From contig JHUT02000012.1 in NCBI GenBank assembly GCA_000690595.2, forward strand, positions 22,660 through 86,040: a DNA stretch of 63,381 nt. Direction: 5' to 3'. Below the pieces are notes generated by a model, which saw only the letters and a program-made list of their open reading frames with translations, was not told where the DNA came from and made no database searches. Within the stretch, counting starts at the first letter, position 1. The number at the start of each line of letters is the position of its first letter. The translations under genes and the position numbers were made by a program. Positions 51,665 to 61,149 of the stretch are shown here, piece after piece. This DNA is from Natrinema mahii (GTDB lineage: Archaea; Halobacteriota; Halobacteria; Halobacteriales; Natrialbaceae).

Positions 51665-52654
51665 ATGGACGACGCCTTAGTCATCGGCGGCACGCGCTTT
51701 ATCGGCCGCCACCTCGTCGCGGAACTACTCGAGCACGACTACGACGTGACCCTGTTCACGCGGGGTACCCGCGAGAACCCCTTCGCGGATGACGACCGCG
51801 TCACCCACGTCGAGGGCGACCGGACGAACGACACGGCCCTCGAGGCCGCTGCAACGACCGTCGACCCCGACGCCGTCTTCGACTGCGTGGCCTACCACCC
51901 CAAAGACGTCCGCGCTGCAACCCGCATTTTTGCGGACTGCGAGGCCTACGTGTACGTCTCGAGCGGCGCGGCCTACGGGCGCGAGGAGATCCCCAAACGG
52001 GAGGGCGAGACGCCCTTGCACGACTGCACGCCGGAGCAGGCGACCGATGATAGCTTCGAGACCTACGGCAATCGGAAGGCCGAGGCCGACCGGGCGGCGT
52101 TCGCGGCGGCCGACGACGGCGTACCCGCCATGGTCGTCCGGCCGCCGATCGTCTACGGCCCCCACGACTACACCGAGCGGCTGAACTGGTGGATCGACCG
52201 CGTGAATCGTTTCGACCGGGTCGTCGTCCCTGGCGACGGGACGAACCTCCGTCACCTCGTCTACGTCGAGGACGTCGCCGCCGCGCTGCGGATCGTCGCC
52301 GAACGCGGCGACCCCGGCGAGGCCTACAACGTCGGCGACCGCCGACTCGTCCCGCTCGAGGAACTGGTCGAGCGACTCGCCGACACGCTCGAGACGGCCG
52401 TCGAGATCGTCCACGCCGGGCCACGCGAACTCGCAGCCGGCGAGGTCGCCCTCGAGGACTACCCGCTCTACCGGTCCTACCCGCACGTCCTCTCGACGGC
52501 GAAACTCGCCGAACTGGGCTGGGAATCGACGCCGCTCGAGGACTCGCTGGCTCGGACGGTCGACGATCACCTCGAGAGCGATCGGGACGGCGACGACAAC
52601 GGACCAGCCCGCGAGGACGAAGAGCGCGTGCTGGCGATCCTCGAGACGCTTTAG
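51665..52654 (+). CDS. NAD-dependent epimerase/dehydratase (SDR, atypical)
   Basis: A 329-residue extended short-chain dehydrogenase-like protein. The NAD motif appears as VIGGTRFIGRHL (GGTxFIG). YVYVSSGAAYG is the active Ser strand and YGNRK (Y-x-x-x-K) the catalytic pair. VRPPIVYGPHDYTERLNWWIDR and LRHLVYVEDVAAAL follow, as in nucleotide-sugar epimerases and the CSP41-like subgroup. The substrate is unknown, perhaps a surface sugar nucleotide. The last 4 bp overlap the end of the convergent membrane protein gene. Confidence 0.85.
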   Translation: MDDALVIGGTRFIGRHLVAELLEHDYDVTLFTRGTRENPFADDDRVTHVEGDRTNDTALEAAATTVDPDAVFDCVAYHPKDVRAATRIFADCEAYVYVSSGAAYGREEIPKREGETPLHDCTPEQATDDSFETYGNRKAEADRAAFAAADDGVPAMVVRPPIVYGPHDYTERLNWWIDRVNRFDRVVVPGDGTNLRHLVYVEDVAAALRIVAERGDPGEAYNVGDRRLVPLEELVERLADTLETAVEIVHAGPRELAAGEVALEDYPLYRSYPHVLSTAKLAELGWESTPLEDSLARTVDDHLESDRDGDDNGPAREDEERVLAILETL

Positions 52655-53727
52655 GCGTCGCGGAGTCGCTCGAGCCGCCGGCTCGTCGACGGCCGTGGCG
52701 CGAGCCGTTCGTGGACTCGACTCCGGCCGTCGGTCGGGTCGGTGCCGGCCTCGATCGCGCTCGCGAGGGCGTCCGTGCCGACCGCCCGCGCGGCGCGTCG
52801 ATCGGCGGCGAACGCGGCGCGCTGGAGCGTTCGGCCGAGCAGCGGCCCGGCGACCGCGAGGCCGACGAGCCCGACGGCCAGCGACGCCCAGACGGTCAGC
52901 GTCAGGAACAGTCCGAAGAGGACCGCGACGACCAGCGCCCGTCGCTCGAGGAGCCGACGGTCGTCCGCGGCCGTTGCCCGCGCACACAGTGCCGTTAGTG
53001 CCTCGTCATCGAGAGCGTCGAGCGCGTAGTCGGTGACGTACGCTCGCCGATTCCAGAACGGCCCGTCGAGATAGCAGCCGGCGGTCTCGGTTTCGCGACC
53101 GGGCATCACGCCACCGATCGCCGCCGACAGATCGGCCCGGTCGGCCGCGGCCTCGAGCCGTCGGCGCTGGTCGGGCGTCGGCGCGGTGATCGTCTGCGAG
53201 AGCCGAACGCTGTACTGGAGCCAGGCGTAGCACCCGACGGTGAGGGCGGCAAACAGGAGCGGAATCAGCAGCGGGCTGGGGTCGGAGGCGGCGACCAGCG
53301 CCGTAAACGGCGCGAGCGCGACCACCACGAAGAGCGTAATCGCCCCGAGGTACTTTGCGAGGCGGCCGACTGCCGTTCTGGCACTGATCTCGAGGTCGCG
53401 CCGTTCGCGGGCGAACGGAAAGACGCCGAGGTACGCAACCAGGACGGCGGCGATCGTTCCGCCCGCCGTCGGGAGCCAGGAAAGCGGCGCGGCGACCCCG
53501 ACCGCCAGCGCCGGATGGACGGCCGCGATCGCGCGCTCGGTCGCGTCGACGAGACCGGCGAACGCGAGTGCGAGCAGGGTCACGAGACCGACGACGGCGA
53601 GGAGTCGATACGTCCCGCGGGAGCGGTCGTCCTCGTCGGCGCGTCGGAGCGAGTACCGGCCGTAGAGTCGGCCGCTGCCGTAGCCGACGGCGAGCAATCC
53701 GAGCCAGAGCGCGAGTAGGCCGAGCAT
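52651..53727 (-). CDS. Polytopic membrane protein, degenerate M48-like
   Basis: A 358-residue membrane protein with about eight hydrophobic segments: four in the first 135 residues, then two around 140-180, and two around 258-290. The arrangement (helices, soluble middle with GCYLDGPFWNRRAYVTDYALDAL, more helices) recalls haloarchaeal M48 peptidases, where that soluble part would lead into HExxH. Here the expected position reads LTALCARATAADDRR, with no zinc motif, so it is at most an inactive relative. Function unknown. Divergent from the glycerol-1-phosphate dehydrogenase gene. Confidence 0.6.
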   Translation of the reverse strand: MLGLLALWLGLLAVGYGSGRLYGRYSLRRADEDDRSRGTYRLLAVVGLVTLLALAFAGLVDATERAIAAVHPALAVGVAAPLSWLPTAGGTIAAVLVAYLGVFPFARERRDLEISARTAVGRLAKYLGAITLFVVVALAPFTALVAASDPSPLLIPLLFAALTVGCYAWLQYSVRLSQTITAPTPDQRRRLEAAADRADLSAAIGGVMPGRETETAGCYLDGPFWNRRAYVTDYALDALDDEALTALCARATAADDRRLLERRALVVAVLFGLFLTLTVWASLAVGLVGLAVAGPLLGRTLQRAAFAADRRAARAVGTDALASAIEAGTDPTDGRSRVHERLAPRPSTSRRLERLRDA

Positions 53728-53824
53728 ATGCGGCCATTGAAGTTGGAAATCTTATAATATCGATGATCGCTCCGCTCACTCCGATGAGGAAAAGCACATG
53801 TCCCGAGGGTGTGTGGGATCCGGT

Positions 53825-54886
53825 ATGTTCGAGAAGTCGACGTGGATTCGCCTCCCGCGAAACGTCGTGGTCGGCCACGGCGTTCGCAGCAAGGTCGTCG
53901 ACGTGGTCGACGATCTCCACTTACAGGGGCGGCCGCTGTTCGTCACGAGTCCGACACCCCGCGAGGTCGCCGCCGATCCCATCGCGGCCGACTTCGAGGC
54001 CGCCGGGATCGACCCCGCGATCGTCACGATCGAGAAAGCGACCTTCGACGCCGTCGAGCGGGTGATCGAGGTCGCCGAGGCCGAGGAGGCGTCCTACCTG
54101 GTCGGCATCGGCGGCGGGAAGGCCATCGACATCGCGAAGTTGGCCAGCCACCACCTCGAGATGGGCTTTCTCTCCGTTCCAACGGCGGCGAGCCACGACG
54201 GAATCGTCAGTAATCGCGGCTCGGTGCCGGACGGCGATTCCCGACACAGCGTCGCCGCCGAACCGCCGCTGGCGGTCGTCGCCGACACCGGGATCCTCGC
54301 CGAGGCCCCCTGGGAGCTGACGACCGCCGGCTGTGCCGACATCATCTCCAACTACACCGCCGTCATGGACTGGCGGCTCGCCCAGCGACTCCAGGACGTC
54401 GAGTACTCCGAGTACGCCGCCGCGCTCTCGGAGATGACCGCCGAGATCTTAGTCGACAACGCCGACCTCATTCGGCCCGGGCTCGAGGAGTCTGCCTGGG
54501 TCGTCACCAAGGCGCTGATGTCCTCCGGCGTCGCGATGAGCATCGCCGGCTCCTCGCGGCCGGCCAGCGGGGCCGAACACCTCTTCTCACATCAACTCGA
54601 CCGACTGGCACCCGGCGCGGCCTTACACGGCCATCAGGTCGGCGTCGGCTCGATCATGACTGCCTACCTCCACCAGGGAGCGGACGGGATCTGGCGGGCC
54701 ATCCGTGACGCGCTGGCGAGCATCGACGCGCCGACGACCGCGGCGGAACTGGGCATCGACGACGAGACCGTCATCGAGGCGTTGACGACCTGCCACGAGA
54801 TCCGCGACCGCTACACGATCCTCGGCAGCGGAATGAACGAGCGGGCGGCTCGAGACGTGGCGACGAAAACGGGCGTCATCGACTGA
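53825..54886 (+). CDS. egsA: NAD(P)-dependent glycerol-1-phosphate dehydrogenase
   Basis: A 353-residue enzyme making sn-glycerol-1-phosphate, the backbone of archaeal membrane lipids. The family start MFEKSTWIRLPRNVVVG, the nucleotide motif VGIGGGKAIDIAK, SVPTAASHDGIVSNRGS (metal Asp), AEHLFSHQLD and GAALHGHQVGVGSIM (metal His) are all present. The ATG at 53825 fits the conserved N terminus. It is a single gene, convergent with the ABC permease. Confidence 0.95.
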   Translation: MFEKSTWIRLPRNVVVGHGVRSKVVDVVDDLHLQGRPLFVTSPTPREVAADPIAADFEAAGIDPAIVTIEKATFDAVERVIEVAEAEEASYLVGIGGGKAIDIAKLASHHLEMGFLSVPTAASHDGIVSNRGSVPDGDSRHSVAAEPPLAVVADTGILAEAPWELTTAGCADIISNYTAVMDWRLAQRLQDVEYSEYAAALSEMTAEILVDNADLIRPGLEESAWVVTKALMSSGVAMSIAGSSRPASGAEHLFSHQLDRLAPGAALHGHQVGVGSIMTAYLHQGADGIWRAIRDALASIDAPTTAAELGIDDETVIEALTTCHEIRDRYTILGSGMNERAARDVATKTGVID

Positions 54887-54934
54887 GGCAGCGAGACGAG
54901 TTGCGAGGTCGGATCGGCCGCGCGGGCGACCCGA

Positions 54935-55756
54935 TCAGCCGAGGTCGGCCCGCTGGAACTGCCAGATACCAAGCGCGAGCGGGACGGCGAGCCAGGCGAG
55001 CAAGACGACGAGCATCGTCTCCCCCTGTAGGAACCACGGCAGGTTCGGCGGAATGGTGTTGAACCCGTCGGGGAACGCGAGCCCGGTCGAGTTGACGTAC
55101 GCCGCGGTCGGACTGATCAGCGACTGTACGAACATGATCTGGTTCAGCGAGACCTCGAGACCCGCGAGGTCGTTGAGCAGATAGTCGATGGCCAGTTGGA
55201 GCGGCCCGAACACGTTCAACACGCTCGTGATGAAAAAGAAGGCGATCGAGCCGCCCATCGCACGCGACCGGGAGGCGGTCGCGGCCGAGATCGCAATCGC
55301 GACGGCGACGTAGGTCAGCGCGTACAGGACCGTCAGCGCCGCCATAAGTGCGAACGTGTCCATTTCGGGCGAGGGGTACCATGCCAGCGTGAGGATGCCG
55401 CCGATCAGGAACGCAATCAGGATCGAGGCGCTGACGACGGCCGTTCGGGTCACGAACTTCCCGAGGACGACGTCGGTGCGGCTATTGGGGATCGACAGGA
55501 GGTACTTGATTGCGCCGGACTCGCGCTCGCCGGCGATCGCGAGATACGCCGTCACGAGCGCGATCAGCGGGATAAACATCGCGCCGACGGCGGTCAGGTT
55601 CCAGAGCGCGTTCAGGATGGACGGGTCCGGTCGGTTGTTCTGCCCGAAGTACACCAGCAACAGCATGAACATGGTGTACAACGCGCCGACGAACCAGACA
55701 ATCTTGGCCCGGCGGACGTCGAGGAAGTCCTTCTTCGCGACGTCGAGGGTACTCAT
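54935..55756 (-). CDS. ABC transporter permease (ABC-2 type)
   Basis: A 273-residue membrane protein with six hydrophobic segments. The cytoplasmic amphipathic N terminus MSTLDVAKKDFLDVRRAK and the motif AGERESGAIKYLLSIPNSRTDVVLGKFV between helices 2 and 3 are characteristic of ABC-2/NatB-type exporter permeases. It should form a transport channel with the ATPase next to it, whose stop overlaps its start by 4 bp. The substrate is unknown (drug, lipid or copper-type efflux are options). Confidence 0.9.
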   Translation of the reverse strand: MSTLDVAKKDFLDVRRAKIVWFVGALYTMFMLLLVYFGQNNRPDPSILNALWNLTAVGAMFIPLIALVTAYLAIAGERESGAIKYLLSIPNSRTDVVLGKFVTRTAVVSASILIAFLIGGILTLAWYPSPEMDTFALMAALTVLYALTYVAVAIAISAATASRSRAMGGSIAFFFITSVLNVFGPLQLAIDYLLNDLAGLEVSLNQIMFVQSLISPTAAYVNSTGLAFPDGFNTIPPNLPWFLQGETMLVVLLAWLAVPLALGIWQFQRADLG

Positions 55757-56694
55757 GCCGTCACCTCCGTCGTCGCGGCGTCTTCCTTTCGTCCCCCGTT
55801 GGTGTAGGTGTTGAACAACTGCTCGAGCGAGACGTCCTCGGAGACGATATCTCGGACGGTCGTCGCATCGGCGACGTGCCGGACGACGTCGACCTTGACC
55901 GATGGCTCGGCGCAGGTCGCGGTGATCGTCCCGTCCTCGACGGTGACCGAGCGGACGCCGTCGAGTCCCTCGAGCGCGAGGTTTTCGGGGACGGACTCGA
56001 CCTCGAGCGAAATGGGTGCGCCGAGATCGAGTTCGCCCTGGAGGTCGTCCAACGTTCCAGTCGCGACCAGCCGGCCCTCGTTCATGATGCCGATACGATC
56101 GCAGACGGCCTCGACTTCCCCGAGGATGTGACTCGAGAAGAAAACGGACGTGCCACGGTCGGCCTCGTCGGCGATGATCTCGCGCATCTCCTGCATTCCC
56201 GTCGGATCGAGTCCCGAGGAGGGCTCGTCTAAGATCAGGAGGTCAGGATCGCCGACCAGCGCCATCCCGAACCCGAGTCGCTGTGCCATCCCCTTCGAGT
56301 AGCCGCCGGCGGGACGGTCGCCGTCCGCGGGGGAGAGGCCGACGCGCTCGAGGATGGCGTCCGGATCGTCGTCGGTGCCTTTCGTGTCGATGACCCACTC
56401 GAGGTGTTCGCGTGCGGTGAGCCGATCGTAGAGGGTCGCGCCTTCGGGGAGGACGCCGATTCGGTGGCGGATCTCGTCGGTTTCCGACTGGGCGTCGAGT
56501 CCGAGGACCGTCGCGCTTCCTTCGGTCGGCCGGACGAAGTCCAGTAGCATGTTGATCGTCGTCGACTTGCCGGCTCCGTTCGGACCGAGAAAGCCGAAGA
56601 CCTCGCCGTCTTCGACGGTCAGGTCGAGGTCGTCGACGGCGAGGACCGAGTCGCCGTACCGCTTGGTCAACGAGTTCGTTCGAATGGCAGTCAT
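55753..56694 (-). CDS. ABC transporter ATP-binding protein
   Basis: A 313-residue ATPase. Walker A is GFLGPNGAGKST near residues 33-44, the Q-loop/ABC region includes the signature GGYSKGMAQRLG, Walker B with D-loop is LLILDEPSSGLDPTG, and the switch His lies in FFSSHILGEVEAV. The C-terminal extension of about 80 residues is common in ABC-2 exporters. It energises the adjoining permease; the gene pair overlaps by 4 bp and is read as one unit from the promoter near 56700. Confidence 0.93.
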   Translation of the reverse strand: MTAIRTNSLTKRYGDSVLAVDDLDLTVEDGEVFGFLGPNGAGKSTTINMLLDFVRPTEGSATVLGLDAQSETDEIRHRIGVLPEGATLYDRLTAREHLEWVIDTKGTDDDPDAILERVGLSPADGDRPAGGYSKGMAQRLGFGMALVGDPDLLILDEPSSGLDPTGMQEMREIIADEADRGTSVFFSSHILGEVEAVCDRIGIMNEGRLVATGTLDDLQGELDLGAPISLEVESVPENLALEGLDGVRSVTVEDGTITATCAEPSVKVDVVRHVADATTVRDIVSEDVSLEQLFNTYTNGGRKEDAATTEVTA

Positions 56695-56769
56695 ACTCGT
56701 CAGTCGACGATCACGTCAGGTATAGTTTTTGTAATAACTCCGCGAACCGATTCGGCCTCCCGTGGGGGA

Positions 56770-58587
56770 TCAGACGTGATCGTCGAGGAAGTCCGCGATC
56801 GCGCTGTAGGCCTCGATACGGTTCTCGAGTTTCGAGAAGCCGTGGCCTTCGTCCTCGAAGATGAGCTTTCGAACGGGAACGCCCTGCTCGGCGGCCCGGT
56901 CGGCGATCTGTTCGGCCTCGCCGACGGGTACGCGGGGGTCGTTTTCGCCGTGGAGGACGAACAACGGGGCCGCGATGTTCTCGACGTTGTTGATCGGCGA
57001 GATTTCTTCCAAGAACTCCCGATCCTCGGCGAGGCTCCCGTACTCGGCTTCCCGCAACTCGCGGCGCCAGTCGCCCGTGTTCTCGAGGAAGGTGACGAAG
57101 TTGGCGATCCCGACGACGTCGATCCCGGCGGCCCAGAGGTCGGGATACTCGGTCAGCGCGGCCAGCACCATGAAGCCGCCGTAGGAGCCGCCCTTGGCGG
57201 CGATCCGATCCGGGTCGATCGCGGGGTGGTCCTGTAGCCACTCGACGCAGGCCTCGATGTCCGCGACCGAGTCCATCCGGTTCTCGACGTCGTCCAGCGC
57301 CGCGTAGTCCGCGCCGTAGCCGGACGACCCCCGGACGTTGGGTTCGAAGTAGGCGTAGCCCCGATCGAGGAAGTACTGCTTGACCGAAGAGAAGGAGGGG
57401 CGGCGCTGGCTCTCGGGGCCGCCGTGGATGTCGACGATGACGGGTGTCTCGCCCTTGGTGGACTCGTCCGGGAGGGTGAGAAAGCCGGGTACGTCCAGCC
57501 CGTCGAAACTCTCGATGTCGACGAGGTCGGCGCCGTCGAACGACTCCCGGGGGATGCCCGCGGTCGGCGCGTCCGTCCAGCGCTCGGTTGCGCCCGTCTC
57601 GACGTCGACCACGAAGACGTTCGTGTTGACCGTGTCGCCGCTCGTCGAGAGAGCGACCCGTTCGGCGTCGGGGTCGAAGCTTACGCCGCCGGCCACCCCG
57701 CCCGGCAGGTCGGGGTCGGGGAACGTCTCGAACGCGGTCGGGTCGTCGGGATCGAACTCGCCGACGGTCAACTCGGTGTAGCCCTCGACGTTGCGCGAAC
57801 AGACGAACCGGCCCGTCTCGTCGTCCAGCGCGATGCCGTCGACGTTCCAGCCGTCTCCATCAATGACCGTCTCGAGGTCGTTCGTCGCCAGGTCCAAATA
57901 TGCCAGATAGAGCGTCTCCGCCTCGCCCTCGTCGGTCACGAGGTAGAGCCCCTCGCCGTCCGGAGCCCAGCTCGCGCTCTGGTAGCGGACATCGCCGTCG
58001 TGGGGCGTAAGATGATCGAGGTCGGGCTCGTCGGCCTCGAGATCGAGGACGGAGAGGTCCTGATCGAAGTTGGAGTAGGCCTGCGAGACCAGCAGCCGGG
58101 AGTCATCGGGGCTCCAGCCGGACAGCGAGAGCCAGCCGTCGCCCTCGTAGACCAGTTCCGCGTCGTCGCCGGTCGCGTCGCGGTCCTGTACGTAGACGTC
58201 GAAGACGGACTCGTCGCGGCGGTTCGAGGTGAAGGCGAACCGCTCGCCGTCGTGGCTCCAGCCGCCCCAGCGGTGTTTGGCATCCGGCATCGCGGTCAGG
58301 TTCTCGATCTCGCCGGTCTCGGCGTCGAGTCTGAACAGTTGGGCGCGTTCGTTGCCGCCCTCGTCCATGCCGAAGATCAGCTCCGGGCGCTCGGGCGACC
58401 ACGAGGCGAAGGTCACCCGCTCGTCGTAGAAGGTCCGCTGTTCGGGCCACTCCCGGGCCCCCTCGAGGGTCCAGACCTGCGACGTTCCGGTCGTGTCCAT
58501 CAGGAAGGAGAGGCGGTCCCCTTCGGGACCGAACGAGGCGCCGTAGGCACTGCGAATGTTGAGGTAGCGCTCGATGTCGTAACCCAT
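56770..58587 (-). CDS. S9 family peptidase (prolyl oligopeptidase/acylaminoacyl-peptidase type)
   Basis: A 605-residue cytoplasmic serine peptidase. The N-terminal beta-propeller (about 1-340) shows repeated WSPE/WSHDG/WSPDD/WAPDG blades. The C-terminal alpha/beta-hydrolase domain has VDIHGGPESQRR, the nucleophile in GGSYGGF near residue 467, Asp in HGENDPRVP and His in EDEGHGFSK. It trims peptides or removes N-acylated residues. The start is ATG 58587; the frame is open upstream but non-conserved. Divergent from the acidic anchored protein. Confidence 0.92.
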   Translation of the reverse strand: MGYDIERYLNIRSAYGASFGPEGDRLSFLMDTTGTSQVWTLEGAREWPEQRTFYDERVTFASWSPERPELIFGMDEGGNERAQLFRLDAETGEIENLTAMPDAKHRWGGWSHDGERFAFTSNRRDESVFDVYVQDRDATGDDAELVYEGDGWLSLSGWSPDDSRLLVSQAYSNFDQDLSVLDLEADEPDLDHLTPHDGDVRYQSASWAPDGEGLYLVTDEGEAETLYLAYLDLATNDLETVIDGDGWNVDGIALDDETGRFVCSRNVEGYTELTVGEFDPDDPTAFETFPDPDLPGGVAGGVSFDPDAERVALSTSGDTVNTNVFVVDVETGATERWTDAPTAGIPRESFDGADLVDIESFDGLDVPGFLTLPDESTKGETPVIVDIHGGPESQRRPSFSSVKQYFLDRGYAYFEPNVRGSSGYGADYAALDDVENRMDSVADIEACVEWLQDHPAIDPDRIAAKGGSYGGFMVLAALTEYPDLWAAGIDVVGIANFVTFLENTGDWRRELREAEYGSLAEDREFLEEISPINNVENIAAPLFVLHGENDPRVPVGEAEQIADRAAEQGVPVRKLIFEDEGHGFSKLENRIEAYSAIADFLDDHV

Positions 58588-58775
58588 GCCAGGGCCGTAC
58601 GGACGCGGGGGAGTAATCGTTTCGGTCGCAGGACCGTCCACGGTCCCGCGACCCCCAGTAGGGACCGGTTTCTCGCGGTCGGCCCGCGGACGCTCGCTCG
58701 AGCGCCGTGACCGGCACCTCCCCGTCGCGGAATTGCATCGGTTAACAAAGCCCTTCGAGGGAGTGGCGTCGCTCG

Positions 58776-59477
58776 ATGGCAACCGAAACCGACGCCTCGT
58801 CGGTCGGCGTCGTCCTCGTGACGACCGTTCTCATCCTCGCGGCCTTCGGGCTCACCGTCGCGGCCGTCGGGCCGGAGCTGTTCGTGGGGGATCCGGTCGA
58901 GGACGCGGCGACCGACGGCGGCAGCGAGCCACCGGAACTGGACGGTGAAACCGACGACCCCGAGCGCGACGACGGTGACGACGGCGCTTCGGGCGACGAT
59001 GGGGACAATGCCTCGAGCGAGGACGGCGGTGGCGTGTTCGGAGACGGGGAGCCGGATCCCGCCGACGAGGACGAGTCGGACGACGGGAACGAGTCGGACG
59101 ACGACGAATCCGACGGGAACGAAACTGACGGGACGGACGGCGAAGGCGGGGACGACGAGACGGACGAAGCGGCCGATTCCGGGAGCGACGAGACGGACGG
59201 TGACGACGGTAGCGACGAGACGGACGACGGGGACGGCGGATCGGACGCTGCGGCAGACGATAGCGATGACGGGGACGAGGGCGGTGAGGAAGACGATAGC
59301 GACGCAGGTGACGGCGACGACGGCGGTGACAGCGAGACGGACGGCGACGACGGCGGTGACAGCGAGACGGACGGCGACGACGGCGAAACCTCGAGCGACG
59401 ATGACGACGGCTTTTTCGACGACCTCGAGTCGTTTTTCGGCGACGATGAGGAGTCGGCCAACGACAGCGGCGAGTGA
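58776..59477 (+). CDS. Membrane-anchored, extremely acidic repeat protein
   Basis: A 233-residue protein. One hydrophobic segment (about 10-32, VGVVLVTTVLILAAFGLTVAAVG) anchors it, and the remaining 200 residues are almost only Asp, Glu, Gly, Ser, Thr and Asn. A 30-bp unit is repeated in tandem at 59311-59340 and 59341-59370, with a partial third copy after it, encoding DGDDGGDSET. The tail end FFDDLESFFGDDE is slightly hydrophobic. Such tails are probably exposed outside and hydrated; function unknown. Confidence 0.65.
   Translation: MATETDASSVGVVLVTTVLILAAFGLTVAAVGPELFVGDPVEDAATDGGSEPPELDGETDDPERDDGDDGASGDDGDNASSEDGGGVFGDGEPDPADEDESDDGNESDDDESDGNETDGTDGEGGDDETDEAADSGSDETDGDDGSDETDDGDGGSDAAADDSDDGDEGGEEDDSDAGDGDDGGDSETDGDDGGDSETDGDDGETSSDDDDGFFDDLESFFGDDEESANDSGE
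59311..59370 (+). repeat. Two exact 30-bp tandem repeats within the acidic gene
   Basis: Unit acggcgacgacggcggtgac plus ten further bases, exactly repeated at 59311 and 59341, then about 14 bp of a third. The unit length is a multiple of three, so copy number can change without shifting the frame. Confidence 0.85.
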
Positions 59478-59625
59478 TTAGTCGATACGCCCCGCCGTCC
59501 GTTTTCGCATCTCACCGCAGTACTGGCCGCCCGTGGTCGGCTGGCCGTCCGTCCGCGCGTCCCGCCGGCCGCCGAATCGAGTGAAAAAAGTGACTTTATA
59601 GCCCGGGGCTACGTTGCCGCCGAGT

Positions 59626-60687
59626 ATGCGAATCGCGTTCGTCTCGTTCGAAACGGCTCACCACCGCGATACCGAGACGAACCAGCGGTTCCGAATCGTC
59701 TGTGAGATCCTCGCCGAGAACGGCCACGACGTCCACTGCTACTGTGCGGGCTTTTGGGCCGGCGAAGACGCGACATTCGAGCGAAACGGGATTACCTATC
59801 ACGCGGTCTCGAGCGGCCTCGAGGCCCGGAGTTCGTTTCTCCTTCGTCTCCCGTTCGTCCTCGCCGCCACGCGTCCGGACGTGATCCACGCCAGCGCCGA
59901 GCCCGCGAGTCAGGTCCTCGCCGCCACGTGGGGCGCGCGGCTCGCGCGGGCCCCGCTCGTCCTCGAGTGGTACGGCGACGGCGGCGTCGCTGAGACGCGG
60001 TGGACGCGGGCCGCCGCCCGGCGACCGGATCGGATCGTCACCCCGTCGTCGCTCGTCACGACGTGGGTCCGCGAACTCGGCGCGGACGGCGACCGCGTCG
60101 CGGCCGTCCCGAACCCGATCGACTGCGACCGGATCCGGTCGGTGGAGCCGGCCGACGAGGTCGACGTGATCTACGCCCGCCGGCTCGACGAGGCGGCCAA
60201 CCTCGAGAGCCTGCTGTTGGCCCTCGCGGAACTGCGGGGTCGGGACTGGCAGGCGACGGTCGTCGGCGACGGCCCCGAACGCGATACCTACGAGCGACTC
60301 GCGAGCGACCTCCGGATCGAAGACCGCGTGACCTTCGCCGGCGACTGCGACCTCGAGGAGCGGATCGCGGCCTACCGGGGTGCACACGTCTTCGCCCAGA
60401 CGGCCGACCACACCGTGTTCCCCACGGAAATGCTGTGGGCGCTCGCGGCCGGCTGCGTCGGCGTCGTGGAGTACCACGTCGACTCGAGCGCACACGAACT
60501 CGTCGAGGGCTGGGACCGCGGGTTCCGCACCACCAGCGAGACCGAACTCGTCGAGGCTATCCTCGCGGCGCGTGACCTCGAGCATCGCGAGTTCGACGAC
60601 CGCTTTGCCGACTACGACCGCTCGGCGGTGGCCAAGCGGTACCTCGAACTGTACCGAACGGTCCGGGACGAGTACGGCGTGCTGTGA
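59626..60687 (+). CDS. Glycosyltransferase family 4 protein
   Basis: A 353-residue GT-B glycosyltransferase. The N-terminal MRIAFVSFETAHHRDTETNQRF is the acceptor domain start, and VAAVPNPIDCDRI followed by VDVIYARRLDEAANLESLLLAL is the donor domain hinge. The donor Glu region is FAQTADHTVFPTEMLWALAAGCVGVVEYH, the equivalent of the family EPxGxxxxEA. It should transfer a sugar to a glycan or lipid on the cytoplasmic side. The ATG at 59626 is preferred to 59614. Neighbours do not form a glycan cluster. Confidence 0.85.
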   Translation: MRIAFVSFETAHHRDTETNQRFRIVCEILAENGHDVHCYCAGFWAGEDATFERNGITYHAVSSGLEARSSFLLRLPFVLAATRPDVIHASAEPASQVLAATWGARLARAPLVLEWYGDGGVAETRWTRAAARRPDRIVTPSSLVTTWVRELGADGDRVAAVPNPIDCDRIRSVEPADEVDVIYARRLDEAANLESLLLALAELRGRDWQATVVGDGPERDTYERLASDLRIEDRVTFAGDCDLEERIAAYRGAHVFAQTADHTVFPTEMLWALAAGCVGVVEYHVDSSAHELVEGWDRGFRTTSETELVEAILAARDLEHREFDDRFADYDRSAVAKRYLELYRTVRDEYGVL

Positions 60688-60738
60688 TCGCGACGCGGCC
60701 GGAGATAGCTATTTGTTAGTGCACGAGAACATTCGGCT

Positions 60739-61149
60739 ATGCATGACGACTGTGAGTTCTGCCGAATCGCCGCCGGCGAGCACGCGGCCCACGTCCTGTA
60801 CGAAGACGAACTGACACTCGCCTTCCTCGACGAGAACCCGGCCACGACGGGACACACCCTCGTCGTTCCGCGGGCCCACGAGGAGGAGGTGGTGACCGCC
60901 GACGGGTCGACGGGGGCCGCCGTCTTCGAGACGGTCCGAACCGTCGCGACCGCGCTCGAGTCCGTCCTCGAGTCGGACGGGTTCAGCGTCTTCCACACCA
61001 GCGGCCCGCTGGTCGGCAGCGTCGACCACGCCCACGTCCATCTGGTCCCCCGCCGAACGGACGACGACGTGCGGCTGTCGCTGTCGCGGACGCCGCTCGA
61101 ACCCGACGCGGCGGCCGACCTGACGGGGCGGGTCCGGTCGACCCTATAA
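60739..61149 (+). CDS. HIT family nucleotide hydrolase/transferase
   Basis: A 136-residue histidine-triad protein. The triad HAHVHLV has His97, His99 and His101. The N-terminal CEFC pair, together with a His upstream, could bind zinc as in other HIT proteins. It hydrolyses AMP or related nucleotide adducts. It overlaps the convergent trpB gene by 6 bp at the 3' ends. Confidence 0.9.
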   Translation: MHDDCEFCRIAAGEHAAHVLYEDELTLAFLDENPATTGHTLVVPRAHEEEVVTADGSTGAAVFETVRTVATALESVLESDGFSVFHTSGPLVGSVDHAHVHLVPRRTDDDVRLSLSRTPLEPDAAADLTGRVRSTL

